DNA of 64,000 nucleotides. Origin: an uncultured Rhodospirillaceae bacterium. Its GTDB lineage: Bacteria; Pseudomonadota; Alphaproteobacteria; Reyranellales; Reyranellaceae. The notes beneath the pieces are model-generated. The model had not been told where the DNA came from. It did no database searches and worked only from the letters and a program-made list of their open reading frames with translations. Shown in pieces: positions 15,654 through 24,269 of this stretch (positions are counted from its first letter, which is position 1; every line of letters starts with the position of its first letter). The position numbers were made by a program, and so were the translations under genes. The stretch is taken from contig CAMFGZ010000007.1 of the NCBI GenBank assembly GCA_945952105.1, forward strand, positions 124,001 through 188,000, read 5' to 3'.

Positions 15654-16996
15654 AGCACCTCCTTCAGCGCGGCGACGAGCGGGTCCATGCCCGCGTCGGT
15701 CGCCGTCTCGGTCGCCGCCAGCAGCAGCAGGTTCGCGACCGAGGGATCGTTCGGGATCAGGCGAGACACCGGCAGTCCGCCCAGGATGCGCTTGGCCGCC
15801 AGCGCCTCGACGACGTCGGCCGCAGGCTTCGGCAGCTTCACGGTGAACTCGTTGAAGAAGCTGTCGTTCAGCAAGGTCACGCCGGGCACCGACGCGAGCT
15901 TGTCGGCGAGCTGCGAGGCCTTGGCATGATTGAGTTCGGCGAGGCGCGCGAAGCCCGCTTCGCCGAGCAGGGTGAGATGCACCGTGAAGGCCAGCGCGCA
16001 GAGGCCGGCATTGGTGCAGATGTTGGACGTCGCCTTCTCGCGGCGGATGTGCTGCTCGCGCGTCGACAGCGTCAGCACGAAGCCGCGCTTGCCGTCGGCA
16101 TCGACGGTCTCGCCGACGAGGCGGCCCGGCATCTGGCGCATGTACTTGTCGCGAGTCGCGAACAGGCCGACATAAGGACCGCCGAAGCCCAGACCGTTGC
16201 CGATCGACTGGCCCTCGCAGACCACGATGTCGGCACCCATCTCACCCGGCGGCATCAGCAGCCCCAGCGACACGACTTCCGTCACCACGACGATCAGCAG
16301 CGCGCCGGCGGCGTGGCAGGCTTCCGCGAGCTTCGTGAAGTCGCGGACGTGACCGAAGAAGCTCGGATTCTGCACGACCACACAGGACGTGTCGCGATCG
16401 ACCGCAGCGATCAGGTCTTCCAGGCCTTCCGCATCCGTCCTGGAGAAGTTCGCGGTAAAGCCTTCCCACTTGGCCGTGGTCTCGATGATGCTGCGGTACT
16501 GAGGATGCAGCCCGCCCGAGATCAGCGCCTTGTGGCGGCGCGTGACCCGGTTGGCCATCAGCACCGCCTCGGTCGTGCCGGTCGAGCCGTCGTACATCGA
16601 GGCATTGGCGACTTCCATCCCGGTGAGCAGCGTCACCTGGGTCTGGAACTCGAACAGGTACTGCAGGGTGCCTTGCGTGATCTCCGGCTGGTACGGCGTG
16701 TACGAGGTCAGGAATTCGCCGCGCTGGATCATGTAGTCGACGGTCGCCGGCACATGATGGCGATAGGCGCCGGCGCCGATGAAGAACGGCGTGCTCGCGG
16801 GCGAGAGGTTCTTCGCCGCAAAGCCCTGGAAGGCGCGCTCGACTTCGAGCTCGCCCTGGTGATCGGGCAGGCCGCCGACCTTGGCCGCCAGCCGCGCCGA
16901 GGCCGGCACGTCCCGGAACAGCTCGTCGACCGACCTGGCGCCGATCACGCTCAGCATCTCGCGGCGATCGGCCTCGGTGAGGGGGAGATAACGCAT
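15650..16996 (-). CDS. gcvPA: Glycine dehydrogenase (decarboxylating) subunit 1
   Basis: The 448-residue N-terminal half of the P-protein. The family start [19 protein letters not shown], the [19 protein letters not shown] segment and [14 protein letters not shown] are conserved. It pairs with GcvPB to form the PLP enzyme. The gap to gcvH upstream contains two palindromic hairpins (17021-17100), which could set different transcript stabilities on the two sides. Confidence 0.96.
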   Translation of the reverse strand: MRYLPLTEADRREMLSVIGARSVDELFRDVPASARLAAKVGGLPDHQGELEVERAFQGFAAKNLSPASTPFFIGAGAYRHHVPATVDYMIQRGEFLTSYTPYQPEITQGTLQYLFEFQTQVTLLTGMEVANASMYDGSTGTTEAVLMANRVTRRHKALISGGLHPQYRSIIETTAKWEGFTANFSRTDAEGLEDLIAAVDRDTSCVVVQNPSFFGHVRDFTKLAEACHAAGALLIVVVTEVVSLGLLMPPGEMGADIVVCEGQSIGNGLGFGGPYVGLFATRDKYMRQMPGRLVGETVDADGKRGFVLTLSTREQHIRREKATSNICTNAGLCALAFTVHLTLLGEAGFARLAELNHAKASQLADKLASVPGVTLLNDSFFNEFTVKLPKPAADVVEALAAKRILGGLPVSRLIPNDPSVANLLLLAATETATDAGMDPLVAALKEVL

Positions 16997-17020
16997 TGAA
17001 GCTCCTAGAAAATGCTCTTT

Positions 17021-17100
17021 GCCGGGGGCGCGGCACTCCAGTGCCGCGATCTTCCCTGAACATCGACCAAGACGCGCGACTGGAGTCGCGCGCCCCCAGC
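17021..17100. repeat. Two related palindromes forming a large inverted repeat between gcvH and gcvPA
   Basis: The left unit, CGCGGCACT-CC-AGTGCCGCG (17029-17048), and the right unit, CGCGCGACT-GG-AGTCGCGCG (17073-17092), are each nearly perfect hairpins. The flanks GGGGGCG and CGCCCCC also pair with each other, so the whole 80-base block can fold into a cruciform. It lies inside the gcv operon. It looks like an intergenic repeat family member or an RNA-processing/stability element. Confidence 0.65.
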
Positions 17101-17105
17101 CATGA

Positions 17106-17483
17106 TCAGCCGAGGCTCTTCACGAAGGCGTCGTAGGCCGCCTCGTCCATCAGGCCGTCGAGTTCGCCCTTGTCGGCGAGCTTCAGCTTGAAGAACCAGC
17201 CCTTGCCCGTCGGCTCGGCGTTCACGTCGCCCGGCGTCTCGGCCAGCGCCGCATTGCTCTCGACGACCTCGCCGCTGGCCGGCGCGTAGATGTCGGACGC
17301 CGCCTTCACCGATTCGACGACGGCGCAGGCCTCGCCCTTGGCGACGGTGCGGCCGGCGGCGGGCACGTCGACGAACACGACGTCGCCGAGCTGCTCCTGG
17401 GCATACTGCGTGATGCCGATCGTGCCGACATCGCCCTCGACGCGGATCCACTCATGCTCTTCGGTGTACTTGGTCTCGGCCAT
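17106..17483 (-). CDS. gcvH: Glycine cleavage system H protein
   Basis: A 125-residue lipoyl carrier. The lipoylated lysine is Lys60 in [19 protein letters not shown], and the N-terminus [21 protein letters not shown] is typical. It shuttles the aminomethyl group between P, T and L proteins. It follows gcvT by nine bases and precedes gcvPA. The L protein (Lpd) is not in this window and would be shared with other dehydrogenase complexes. Confidence 0.96.
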   Translation of the reverse strand: MAETKYTEEHEWIRVEGDVGTIGITQYAQEQLGDVVFVDVPAAGRTVAKGEACAVVESVKAASDIYAPASGEVVESNAALAETPGDVNAEPTGKGWFFKLKLADKGELDGLMDEAAYDAFVKSLG

Positions 17484-17492
17484 CTTGCTCTC

Positions 17493-18614
17493 CTATCCGC
17501 GGTAGTAGGCGTGTTTGACGAAAGGCATCGCGACGATCTCGGCCGGCACGGGCTTGCCGCGCACCATGAGATCGACCTTGGTTCCGTTGGCTGACTGGCT
17601 GCGCTCGACATAGCCCATGGCAATCGCGCGCCCCAGGGTCGGCGAGAAACCGCCCGAGGTGACGATGCCGACGGTCTTGCCGCCGATCACGATCTCCGCA
17701 CCCTCGCGCGCGATCGCCTTGCCTTCCGGCAGCAGGCCGACCCGCTTGCGCGAGGAGCCCTCGGCGATCTGCTTCTGCACGACGGCCGCGCCGGGGAACC
17801 CGCCCTGCACGCGGCGCTCCTTGCCGACGCTCCACAGCAGCACCGCTTCAACCGGCGTCGTGGTCGTGTCGATGTCGTGGCCGTATAGGCAGAGCCCGGC
17901 CTCGAGACGCAGCGAATCGCGGGCGCCGAGGCCGATCGGCTTCACTTCGGGATTGGCCAACAGCTTGCGCGCGATGGCGTCGGTCTGGTCGGCCGGCGTC
18001 GAAATCTCGTAGCCGTCGCCGCCGGTGTAGCCCGAGCGCGTGACGTAGCAGCGCGCGCCGTCGATCACGACATAGGCGCCGGTCATGAACTTCATGGTGG
18101 CGACCTGCGGCACCAGCCGCGACAACACGGCGGACGCCTGCGGTCCCTGCAGTGCCAGGAGGCCGCGCGAAAACATCGGCTCGACCTCGCAGGTGGCCGA
18201 GAGATGCTTCTGCATGTGCGCCAGGTCGGCATCCTTGCAGGCGGCGTTGATGACGACGAGCAGGTGATCGCCCGTGCTGGTCACCATCAGGTCGTCGAGG
18301 ATGCCGCCGGCATCGTTGGTGAACTGGGTGTAGCGCTGCTGACCCGGCTGCAGGCCCGCGATGTCGCCCGGCACCAGCGTCTCCATCGCTTTGGCGGCGT
18401 TCTGGCCGGGCTTCGCGGTGAGCCGCACCTGGCCCATGTGCGAGACGTCGAACAGGCCGCAGGCGGTGCGGGTGTGGTTGTGCTCGACCAGGATGCCGGT
18501 CGGATACTGGACCGGCATTTCGTAGCCGGCGAAGGGCACCAGTCGTGCGCCCAGCTCGCGGTGGAGATCGTAAAGCGGTGTGCGCTTCAGGGGGCCGGCA
18601 GAGGGTTCGGTCAA
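17493..18614 (-). CDS. gcvT: Glycine cleavage system T protein (aminomethyltransferase)
   Basis: A 373-residue folate-dependent aminomethyltransferase. It releases ammonia and makes methylene-THF from aminomethyl-GcvH. Family motifs include RTPLYDLHRELGARLVPFAGYEMPVQY at the N-terminus, the SHMGQV segment and GGFSPTLGRAIAMGYV near the C-terminus. I chose a TTG start (18612-18614): GGAG lies seven bases upstream, the length then matches the family, and no ATG or GTG fits. Longer reading upstream would run through the riboswitch. First gene of the operon. Confidence 0.92.
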   Translation of the reverse strand: MTEPSAGPLKRTPLYDLHRELGARLVPFAGYEMPVQYPTGILVEHNHTRTACGLFDVSHMGQVRLTAKPGQNAAKAMETLVPGDIAGLQPGQQRYTQFTNDAGGILDDLMVTSTGDHLLVVINAACKDADLAHMQKHLSATCEVEPMFSRGLLALQGPQASAVLSRLVPQVATMKFMTGAYVVIDGARCYVTRSGYTGGDGYEISTPADQTDAIARKLLANPEVKPIGLGARDSLRLEAGLCLYGHDIDTTTTPVEAVLLWSVGKERRVQGGFPGAAVVQKQIAEGSSRKRVGLLPEGKAIAREGAEIVIGGKTVGIVTSGGFSPTLGRAIAMGYVERSQSANGTKVDLMVRGKPVPAEIVAMPFVKHAYYRG

Positions 18615-18630
18615 CAGAGTCTCCGTCAAA

Positions 18631-18658
18631 GGTCGCGTTCGACGCGACCGGAGTCGCG
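18631..18658 (-). promoter_or_regulatory. Mutually exclusive hairpins upstream of gcvT (expression platform candidate)
   Basis: Two stems compete for bases 18643-18649. One is GGTCGCG/CGCGACC (18631-18637 with 18643-18649) and the other is CGCGAC/GTCGCG (18643-18648 with 18653-18658). They sit between the riboswitch and the ribosome-binding site of gcvT, the expected place for a switch that exposes or hides the start. Function is inferred from position only. Confidence 0.5.
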
Positions 18659-18690
18659 CTGTCACGACGCACGAAATGCGCCGTTCGCGA

Positions 18691-18880
18691 CCCCCTCTGT
18701 CCGGAGACCTGAAAGATTCGCCGGCGGAAAAATCCGGCTTACTTCGTCGGTGGGCCGGCGCCGAATGGGGCGCCCGCCGCTTTCCAGAGACCCATCCCCC
18801 TGCGGTCCATTTGCCTGAGAGTTTCCGGGGTCGGTTGCTCCTTCGGCGCCATCCTCGTGGACGGTCTCTCCCACAGGTTC
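18691..18880 (-). promoter_or_regulatory. Tandem glycine riboswitch controlling the gcv operon
   Basis: On the minus strand the first aptamer shows GGGAGAGACCG, GGCGCCGAAGGAGCAA and GGAAACTCTCAGGCAAA, followed by GGGTCTCTGG. These are hallmark conserved segments of the gcvT RNA. A second, more diverged unit follows, with CCACCGACGAAGTAA, GCGAATCTTTCAGG and GGACAGAGG at about 18691-18780. The two-aptamer organisation is the classical glycine sensor. Position directly upstream of gcvT implies that glycine switches the glycine cleavage operon on. Confidence 0.92.
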
Positions 18881-18980
18881 GACTGGGTGGTGGACCATAG
18901 GCAGGCCCCTGTTCGACGTCCATGCACAAAGGCGCGCAGCCCCTCGAAATGCGGGGAAAAGCAATTTACCTCTTGAATAT

Positions 18981-19017
18981 GAGTGAGTGATCACTTAATT
19001 TGTGAGCGCCTACTCAC
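18981..19017. promoter_or_regulatory. Operator-like inverted repeats upstream of the TetR gene
   Basis: GAGTGAGTGATCACTT (18981-18996) contains the palindrome AGTGATCACT. GTGAGCGCCTACTCAC (19002-19017) is a 5-bp inverted repeat around six bases. A related motif, GAGTGAGCGCTCCCTCA, lies at 19157-19173, just before tetR. Repeated half sites in the promoter of a TetR-family gene suggest autoregulation. Confidence 0.5.
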
Positions 19018-19031
19018 TAAAGGAGGTTGGC

Positions 19032-19220
19032 ATGTTCATCCGCCGGTCTTTCGACGAATTTCTCAAGCTTCAGAGCGACGCTCCTGCAGCAGGCCGCGAC
19101 TGGGTCATCGATTGGCGTTGCCTGTGCGACAGCGACGCCGAGGTCCCCGCTTTCCCGAGTGAGCGCTCCCTCATAGACTGTGCCGCATGGGCAAAGCCGA
19201 AGAAACAAAAGCCCGCGTAG
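19032..19220 (+). CDS. Small ORF (62 aa) with a strong ribosome site, overlapping tetR
   Basis: A possible 62-residue protein (MFIRRSFDEFLKLQSDAPAA...). An almost perfect AAGGAGG at 19020-19026 lies five bases before the ATG, much stronger than most sites in this window. It is hydrophilic, with two Cys and a Lys-rich end, and matches no family I recognise. It ends 34 bases inside the TetR gene in another frame, so its translation could couple to or interfere with tetR. It could be a small regulator or leader ORF, or a ribosome site without a functional product. Confidence 0.4.
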   Translation: MFIRRSFDEFLKLQSDAPAAGRDWVIDWRCLCDSDAEVPAFPSERSLIDCAAWAKPKKQKPA

Positions 19221-19762
19221 AGCGCGCGGCCCTCACACTGTTCGTGGCGCGCGGCGTCGCCGAGACCACGACCCGGGAGATTGCCATGGCGGCCTCGATC
19301 GCCGAGGGCACGATCTACCGCTACTTCCCCAGCAAGGAGCAGCTCGCCCTCGACCTCTTCCTCGGCCATCACCGCGCATTGGCCGAGGCGCTGGCCGAGG
19401 CTCACCGCCCGGCCCCGAGCCTGCGGGAGAAGATCGACGCCATCGTCCGCTGCTACTGCGAATGGGCGGACCGGGACTGGTCGCTGTTCGCCTACCACTT
19501 GCTCACCCAGCATCTCTTCCTGGCGATGGTCCCCGACGGCACGCCCAACCCGGTCGAAGTCGTGCGCGCGGTCATCGCCGAAGCGATGGCGGCCGGCGAA
19601 ATCCCGGCCCGCGACCCCGACCTCGCCGCCGCCTCGGCGATCGGCACCGTGATGCAGCCCGCGACCTACAAGGTCTACGGCCGCTTCGAAGGCCCCCTCT
19701 CCGATCACGCCGCCTTCTTCGCCAAGGCCGCGTGGGCGGTGCTGGCCGTTCCGGAACGTTAA
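19187..19762 (+). CDS. TetR/AcrR-family transcriptional regulator
   Basis: A 191-residue TetR regulator. The N-terminal helix-turn-helix includes ALTLFVARGVAETTTREIA and AEGTIYRYFPSKEQL (about residues 15-60), the standard signature. The C-terminal ligand domain is Trp- and Phe-rich and gives no ligand clue. Palindromic sites upstream suggest that it represses its own transcription. The target genes are unclear: the neighbours are the divergent gcv operon and the convergent small enzyme at 19772. No RND or MFS pump is adjacent. Confidence 0.9.
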   Translation: MGKAEETKARVERAALTLFVARGVAETTTREIAMAASIAEGTIYRYFPSKEQLALDLFLGHHRALAEALAEAHRPAPSLREKIDAIVRCYCEWADRDWSLFAYHLLTQHLFLAMVPDGTPNPVEVVRAVIAEAMAAGEIPARDPDLAAASAIGTVMQPATYKVYGRFEGPLSDHAAFFAKAAWAVLAVPER

Positions 19763-19771
19763 GTCGGCGGC

Positions 19772-20116
19772 TCAGGCCCCGACGTAAACGAAGGCTTCGA
19801 GGCCCGACTTCAGGCGCACCGCGACGCGCCTGTAGTCCGAGACCTCGTAAGTGTCGGCGGCGGCGAGTTCCGCGGCCGTGATCCTGAACACGACGCCCGG
19901 CACCTCGTCGGCGGGATTGCCGCTCGGCCGCGCCATGAAATGATGGGTCTTGCCGCTGGTCTTCACGACCTCGGCGTCCTTGATCTCGAACAGCGACGTC
20001 GCATAGCCGGGCAAGGCATCGGCTCGGCCTTCGAGCAGCCGGCCGAAGGTTGCGACCTGAACGTCTTCCTGCTGCAGCGTGCCGTAGGAGAAGAGCCAGA
20101 CGTCGGCCGTCGTCAC
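19772..20116 (-). CDS. Gamma-glutamylcyclotransferase (AIG2)-like protein
   Basis: A 114-residue protein with the characteristic FSYGTLQQEDVQ motif near the N-terminus (residues about 9-20) of the gamma-glutamylcyclotransferase/AIG2 fold. The family converts gamma-glutamyl amino acids or glutathione fragments to 5-oxoproline, though many members have unknown substrates. The acidic region EVSDYRRVAV near the end is also typical. It starts four bases after the Fe-S oxidoreductase ends, so it is the last gene of that operon. Confidence 0.82.
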   Translation of the reverse strand: MTTADVWLFSYGTLQQEDVQVATFGRLLEGRADALPGYATSLFEIKDAEVVKTSGKTHHFMARPSGNPADEVPGVVFRITAAELAAADTYEVSDYRRVAVRLKSGLEAFVYVGA

Positions 20117-20120
20117 GTCG

Positions 20121-21470
20121 CTATCGGCCCTCGCGGGCGAGCGACGTGAAGGCTTCGGCGAAGGCCTCGCGCGGGCCGCCGAGGCCGGTCTCGTTGAAGA
20201 TGTCGGCAGTGAGCGACTTCACGGCGTTCTCGTCGATGCGCACGCCGTTGTTCTCGAGGAAGCCGCGCGCGGCCGTCACCGCCTCGTCCATCGCGCCGCC
20301 GCGCTTGTAGAGCTGGTAGTAGTCGGGATGGCCGCCGCGTCCCAGCGCCTCGGCCAGCACGTCGGTGAAGTTCACGACCCTGAGCGACGGGTAGATCGCC
20401 TCGGCGCCGGAGAGCGCGCGATGGCAGGAATGGTACATGGTGACGATCGTGTCGGCGCCGGCATCGACCGCGCCCCTCACCAGGTCGCGATGGATCGCCT
20501 GCTCGCGCGCCTTGAACTTCGCCGCCTGGCCGCCGCAGGCATAGGAGAAGCCAGAATCCTGCGGCAACTCGATCAGTTCCAGATTGGGCACGGCACGCAG
20601 CAGGGTGCGGATGCTCGCGACCGTCGCCCCGATGCCCTGATGCTCGTGGATCACGACGCGGCGCTTGGGCTGGCCGGCCTTGAAGCGCGCCTTCAGCGCG
20701 TCGAGGTTGGCGGCGAGGAATTCGCTGACGTGCCCCAGGTCGAACGAGGGTTCCTCGACGTCCTTCTCCAGCTCGTCGAAATTCTTGGTGCAGGTCGGAC
20801 ACCAGGTCAGCACCTTGGAGGCGCCCGACTGGCCGAAGCGCTGGAAGGTGCGATGCCCCATCCGCTCGTAGGTCGGCAGATCGGCTTCCTGGAACTGGTA
20901 GACGCCGCAGCAATGGGCGGTGCCGCCGACCACGTCGAAGTCGAGTTCGAGCGCATCGAGGATGTCCATGACGTTCAGCACGATGTGCGGCGTGCGCAGC
21001 ACGTTGCAGCCCGTGTAGAAGAGAACGTCGGCGGTGCGCCGTTCGGCCGGCGCCAGGATCTTCTTCAGCGTCTCGGAGGGAAGCTGCATGCTGGCGAGCA
21101 GGCGCACCGCCTGCGCCATGTGACGGAAGCGGCCGGCGGCGTTGGTCGCGCCTTCCTGAACCGGGCGAGCCGCCTGCAGCGACTTCATCTTGGCGATGGT
21201 CACCCACTGGCGGACGTTGATGTCCTCGGGGCAGGCAGCGGTGCATTGAGCACTGCCGTCGCAGGCGCTCAGCCATTTGTCGAGCAGCGGCGCCGCGGCA
21301 CCGCCCTCACGCGTCAGAGCGACGAGTTCGCCGACGCGCTGGATACCAGCGCCCATATCCAACCCGCTTTCGCGCGCCGTGGGACAGGCCTCGAAGCACT
21401 TGCCGCAGGTCGTACAGCGATCGGCCGCTTCGGCGACCAACGCTTCGAGCCTGTCGGCATAGGCGCTCAT
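20121..21470 (-). CDS. HdrD/GlpC-like Fe-S oxidoreductase with CCG domains
   Basis: A 449-residue cytoplasmic or membrane-associated electron-transfer protein. It has a 4Fe-4S motif at Cys19-Cys22-Cys25-Cys29 (CTTCGKCFEACP). A second motif reads CDGSAQCTAACP, with Cys70, Cys76 and Cys80 but Ser73 in the second position, so that cluster may be 3Fe-4S or altered. A CCG domain carries HCCGVYQF and WCPTCTKNF, and a second CCG region with YACGG has lost its first Cys pair (HEHQG). Proteins of this type pass electrons from a quinone or flavin partner to a disulfide or organic acid. No flavin subunit is adjacent. The start overlaps the lipoprotein stop by one base. Confidence 0.85.
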   Translation of the reverse strand: MSAYADRLEALVAEAADRCTTCGKCFEACPTARESGLDMGAGIQRVGELVALTREGGAAAPLLDKWLSACDGSAQCTAACPEDINVRQWVTIAKMKSLQAARPVQEGATNAAGRFRHMAQAVRLLASMQLPSETLKKILAPAERRTADVLFYTGCNVLRTPHIVLNVMDILDALELDFDVVGGTAHCCGVYQFQEADLPTYERMGHRTFQRFGQSGASKVLTWCPTCTKNFDELEKDVEEPSFDLGHVSEFLAANLDALKARFKAGQPKRRVVIHEHQGIGATVASIRTLLRAVPNLELIELPQDSGFSYACGGQAAKFKAREQAIHRDLVRGAVDAGADTIVTMYHSCHRALSGAEAIYPSLRVVNFTDVLAEALGRGGHPDYYQLYKRGGAMDEAVTAARGFLENNGVRIDENAVKSLTADIFNETGLGGPREAFAEAFTSLAREGR

Positions 21471-22006
21471 CAGCGGCCCATCTGCCGGTTGTATTCGAGC
21501 TCCTCGCGCGACGGCTTGAGGCCGACGGCGATACGGTAGCCGCCCAGTTCGGAAATCTGGCTGAACGGCAGGTTGAGCACGAGGTCCTCCTGCGACTGGC
21601 CGCGCGGGTTGGAGCCCGACAGCTTGAAGTCGGCGGTGAAATCCTGGCCCTGGACGACCTGCCCGGAGGGGCCGAGCACGCGCACGAAGTACGGTACGCG
21701 GGTCTGGCCCGGAATGACCGACGGACCGGCGCTGACGACCACGCGCATGATCACGTTCACTTCCAGCTGATTGCGCCGCAGCGAGCACTTGGAGCCGACG
21801 CCGTTCAGCGCCGCCTCGTACTCGACATCGCGCGGGTCACGGCCCGGCCCGTCCTTGAAATGGGTCAGGCGGCCGGCATCCTGGACGGTGAATGGCACCG
21901 GGCAATAGATGCTCGACGGGTCGTCGTCCTTGCTGCCGCCGCAGCCGGCGAGGAGAAGGGTGGCCAGGGCAACGGGTGCAATACGCAGATACATCTTCAG
22001 GGTCAT
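21470..22006 (-). CDS. Predicted lipoprotein of unknown function
   Basis: A 178-residue protein whose N-terminus [26 protein letters not shown] is a clear lipobox (LLAGC) for a secreted lipoprotein. The rest is a mostly beta-type domain with a conserved-looking GYRIAVGLKPSREELEY end. I do not recognise its family. It sits between a CDGSH protein and an Fe-S oxidoreductase, with overlapping starts and stops (ATGA at its start, TGATG at its end), so it is firmly in that operon. Whether it is functionally tied to them is unknown. Confidence 0.75.
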   Translation of the reverse strand: MTLKMYLRIAPVALATLLLAGCGGSKDDDPSSIYCPVPFTVQDAGRLTHFKDGPGRDPRDVEYEAALNGVGSKCSLRRNQLEVNVIMRVVVSAGPSVIPGQTRVPYFVRVLGPSGQVVQGQDFTADFKLSGSNPRGQSQEDLVLNLPFSQISELGGYRIAVGLKPSREELEYNRQMGR

Positions 22007-22245
22007 GCCAGTGTCTTGTGGGCGCCGTCGCACAACGGCTTCTTGGAGGAGTGCTTGCAGGCGCAGAGCCAGTAGTCGCCGCTCTTCTCGACGCTGTATT
22101 TCATCGGCGCGAGGCCGGTGCCCTTGTGGCTGCCGTCACAGAAAGGCTGGGCCTTGCTCAGGCCACAGGCGCACCACCAGTAGTCCTTGCCCGCCTCGAG
22201 GGCGACCTTCGCGGGTGCCTTGGCCGCGACAACCGGCTCGGTCAT
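22003..22245 (-). CDS. CDGSH-type iron-sulfur protein (two motifs)
   Basis: An 80-residue protein with two CDGSH-type sequences. The first is [18 protein letters not shown] and the second is [17 protein letters not shown], where Ser is replaced by Ala. Each can hold a 2Fe-2S cluster ligated by three Cys and one His, as in dual-motif bacterial CDGSH proteins. The family participates in redox or cluster transfer. It is the first gene of the minus-strand operon and is divergent from ispH, itself a 4Fe-4S enzyme. Confidence 0.9.
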   Translation of the reverse strand: MTEPVVAAKAPAKVALEAGKDYWWCACGLSKAQPFCDGSHKGTGLAPMKYSVEKSGDYWLCACKHSSKKPLCDGAHKTLA

Positions 22246-22366
22246 GTTGCTTTCCCCGTTGCGGCGGCTTTGTTACGGTGCCGCGCCAAATCCGTACTGC
22301 ACGGACTCTAGGCAATGGTCCGCAGGCCCGCAAGCGAGCGGGCCGTCCTCCCGTCGAACGATTTTC

Positions 22367-23317
22367 ATGATTGCCCCGAAGAAGCCGCTCACGATCCTGC
22401 TCGCCAGCCCGCGCGGCTTCTGCGCCGGCGTCGACCGCGCCATCCAGATCGTCGAGCGCGCACTCGAACGCTATGGCCGGCCGGTCTATGTGCGCCACGA
22501 GATCGTCCATAACCGGTTCGTCGTCGAGAACCTCGAGGCGCAGGGCGCGATCTTCGTCGACGAGCTGGACGAGGTGCCCGATGACCGGCCCGTGGTGTTT
22601 TCCGCGCATGGCGTGCCGAAATCCGTGCCTGCCGAAGCCGCGCGCCGGAACCTGCTCTATGTCGACGCGACCTGCCCGCTGGTGTCGAAGGTCCATCGCG
22701 AGGCCGAGCGGCACGCCCAATCGGGCCGCACCGTCGTGCTGATCGGCCATGCCGGCCATCCCGAGGTGATCGGCACGATGGGCCAGCTGCCGCCGGGCAA
22801 GGTCGTGCTGGTCGAGGACGTGGCGCAGGCCGAGGGGCTCGTCGTGCCCGATCCGGAAAACCTCGCCTACGCGACCCAGACGACGCTGTCGGTCGACGAC
22901 ACGACCGGCATCGTGGCCGCACTGCGCCGCCGGTTCCCCTCGATCCAGGGACCGAAGATGGAAGACATCTGCTACGCCACGACCAACCGCCAGGCCGCGG
23001 TCAAGGCGATCGCCGAACGCTGCGACGCGATGGTGGTGATCGGCGCGCCCAATTCGTCGAACTCCATGCGGCTGGTCGAGGTCGCGGCCAACTATGGCTG
23101 CGCCCGGTCGCGGCTGGTGCAACGCGCCGTCGACATGGACTGGGAATGGCTGGGCGATGCCAAGCGTCTCGGCATCACCGCCGGCGCCTCGGCGCCCGAA
23201 CTGCTGGTCGACGAGCTGATCGAGGCCTGCCGCGCGCGCTACGACGTGACCGTCGAGGAAGTGCGCACGACCGAGGAGAGCGTCGTGTTCAAGTTGCCGC
23301 GCGCGCTGGTGGCCTGA
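22367..23317 (+). CDS. ispH: 4-hydroxy-3-methylbut-2-enyl diphosphate reductase
   Basis: A 316-residue IspH, the last enzyme of the non-mevalonate isoprenoid pathway, giving IPP and DMAPP. The three Cys ligands of the 4Fe-4S cluster are visible: Cys19 ([11 protein letters not shown]), Cys103 ([10 protein letters not shown]) and Cys202 (ICYATTNRQ). I chose the ATG at 22367, since it gives the family N-terminus [18 protein letters not shown]. It is followed by thrB two bases later and rnhA overlaps thrB, so the three likely form an operon. Confidence 0.97.
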   Translation: MIAPKKPLTILLASPRGFCAGVDRAIQIVERALERYGRPVYVRHEIVHNRFVVENLEAQGAIFVDELDEVPDDRPVVFSAHGVPKSVPAEAARRNLLYVDATCPLVSKVHREAERHAQSGRTVVLIGHAGHPEVIGTMGQLPPGKVVLVEDVAQAEGLVVPDPENLAYATQTTLSVDDTTGIVAALRRRFPSIQGPKMEDICYATTNRQAAVKAIAERCDAMVVIGAPNSSNSMRLVEVAANYGCARSRLVQRAVDMDWEWLGDAKRLGITAGASAPELLVDELIEACRARYDVTVEEVRTTEESVVFKLPRALVA

Positions 23318-23318
23318 G

Positions 23319-24269
23319 GTGGCGGTCTACACGGAAGTCGGCGACACCGAGCTCGAAGCCTTTCTCGCCCAGTACGACATCGGCGAGGCCGCTTCCTTCA
23401 AGGGAATCGCCGAGGGCGTCGAGAACACCAACTTTCTCCTGACCACGACGAAGGGCCACTACATCGTCACGCTCTACGAAAAGCGCGTCGATCCCAATGA
23501 CCTGCCCTTCTTCCTCGGCCTGATGGATCATCTCGCCGCGCGCGGGATCACCTGCCCGCAGCCGATCCATGGCCGCGACGGCAATGCCCTGCGCACGCTT
23601 GCGGGCAAGCCGGCGGCGATCACGAGTTTCCTGCCCGGCATGTGGCCGCGCCGCACGACGGTCGCGCATTGCGCGCCGGTCGGGGAGGCGATGGCGGCCA
23701 TGCATCTTGCCGGACGGGACTTCGCGCTGAGGCGCCCCAACGCGCTGTCGGTCGCGGGCTGGCGCCCGCTCTGGGAAGGCTCGCGCCGGCACATCGATGC
23801 GGCGCTGGACCGCGAGCTGGGCGCCGAGATCGAATTCTTCGAGGCGAACTGGCCCAAGGACCTGCCGGCCGGCGTGATCCACGCCGACCTGTTCAACGAC
23901 AACGTCTTCTTCCTGCACGACAGGCTCTCGGGCGTGATCGACTTCTATTTCGCCTGCAACGACCTGCTGTCCTACGACGTCGCGATCTGCCTCAACGCCT
24001 GGTGCTTCGAGGTCGACAATTCGTTCAATGCCACCAAGGCGCGCAACCTGCTGCAGGGCTATGAACGCGTTCGCAAACTCGGTGACGAGGAGAAGCAGGC
24101 GCTGCCGCTGCTGGCCCGCGGCTCGGCGCTGCGCTTCGCGCTGACGCGGCTCTACGACTGGGTCCACACGCCGCCCGACGCGCTGGTCAAGCGCAAGGAC
24201 CCGCAGGAATATCTCGCCAAGCTGCGCTTCCATCGCGCCGTTTCTTCGCTGTCGGATTACGGACTGTGA
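23319..24269 (+). CDS. thrB: Homoserine kinase (ThrB, APH-like type)
   Basis: A 316-residue homoserine kinase of the type found in alpha- and gamma-proteobacteria, which belongs to the aminoglycoside-kinase fold. It has [10 protein letters not shown] in the small lobe, the Brenner loop [11 protein letters not shown] with catalytic Asp190, and [10 protein letters not shown] for metal binding. It phosphorylates homoserine for threonine synthesis. The start is GTG at 23319, directly after ispH. It ends overlapping the GTG of rnhA. Confidence 0.94.
   Translation: MAVYTEVGDTELEAFLAQYDIGEAASFKGIAEGVENTNFLLTTTKGHYIVTLYEKRVDPNDLPFFLGLMDHLAARGITCPQPIHGRDGNALRTLAGKPAAITSFLPGMWPRRTTVAHCAPVGEAMAAMHLAGRDFALRRPNALSVAGWRPLWEGSRRHIDAALDRELGAEIEFFEANWPKDLPAGVIHADLFNDNVFFLHDRLSGVIDFYFACNDLLSYDVAICLNAWCFEVDNSFNATKARNLLQGYERVRKLGDEEKQALPLLARGSALRFALTRLYDWVHTPPDALVKRKDPQEYLAKLRFHRAVSSLSDYGL

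Noticed and set aside
14031..15929. Long plus-strand open frame across the gcvPB region
   Set aside because: Antisense to gcvPB and gcvPA, with Arg/His-rich composition and no ribosome-binding site.
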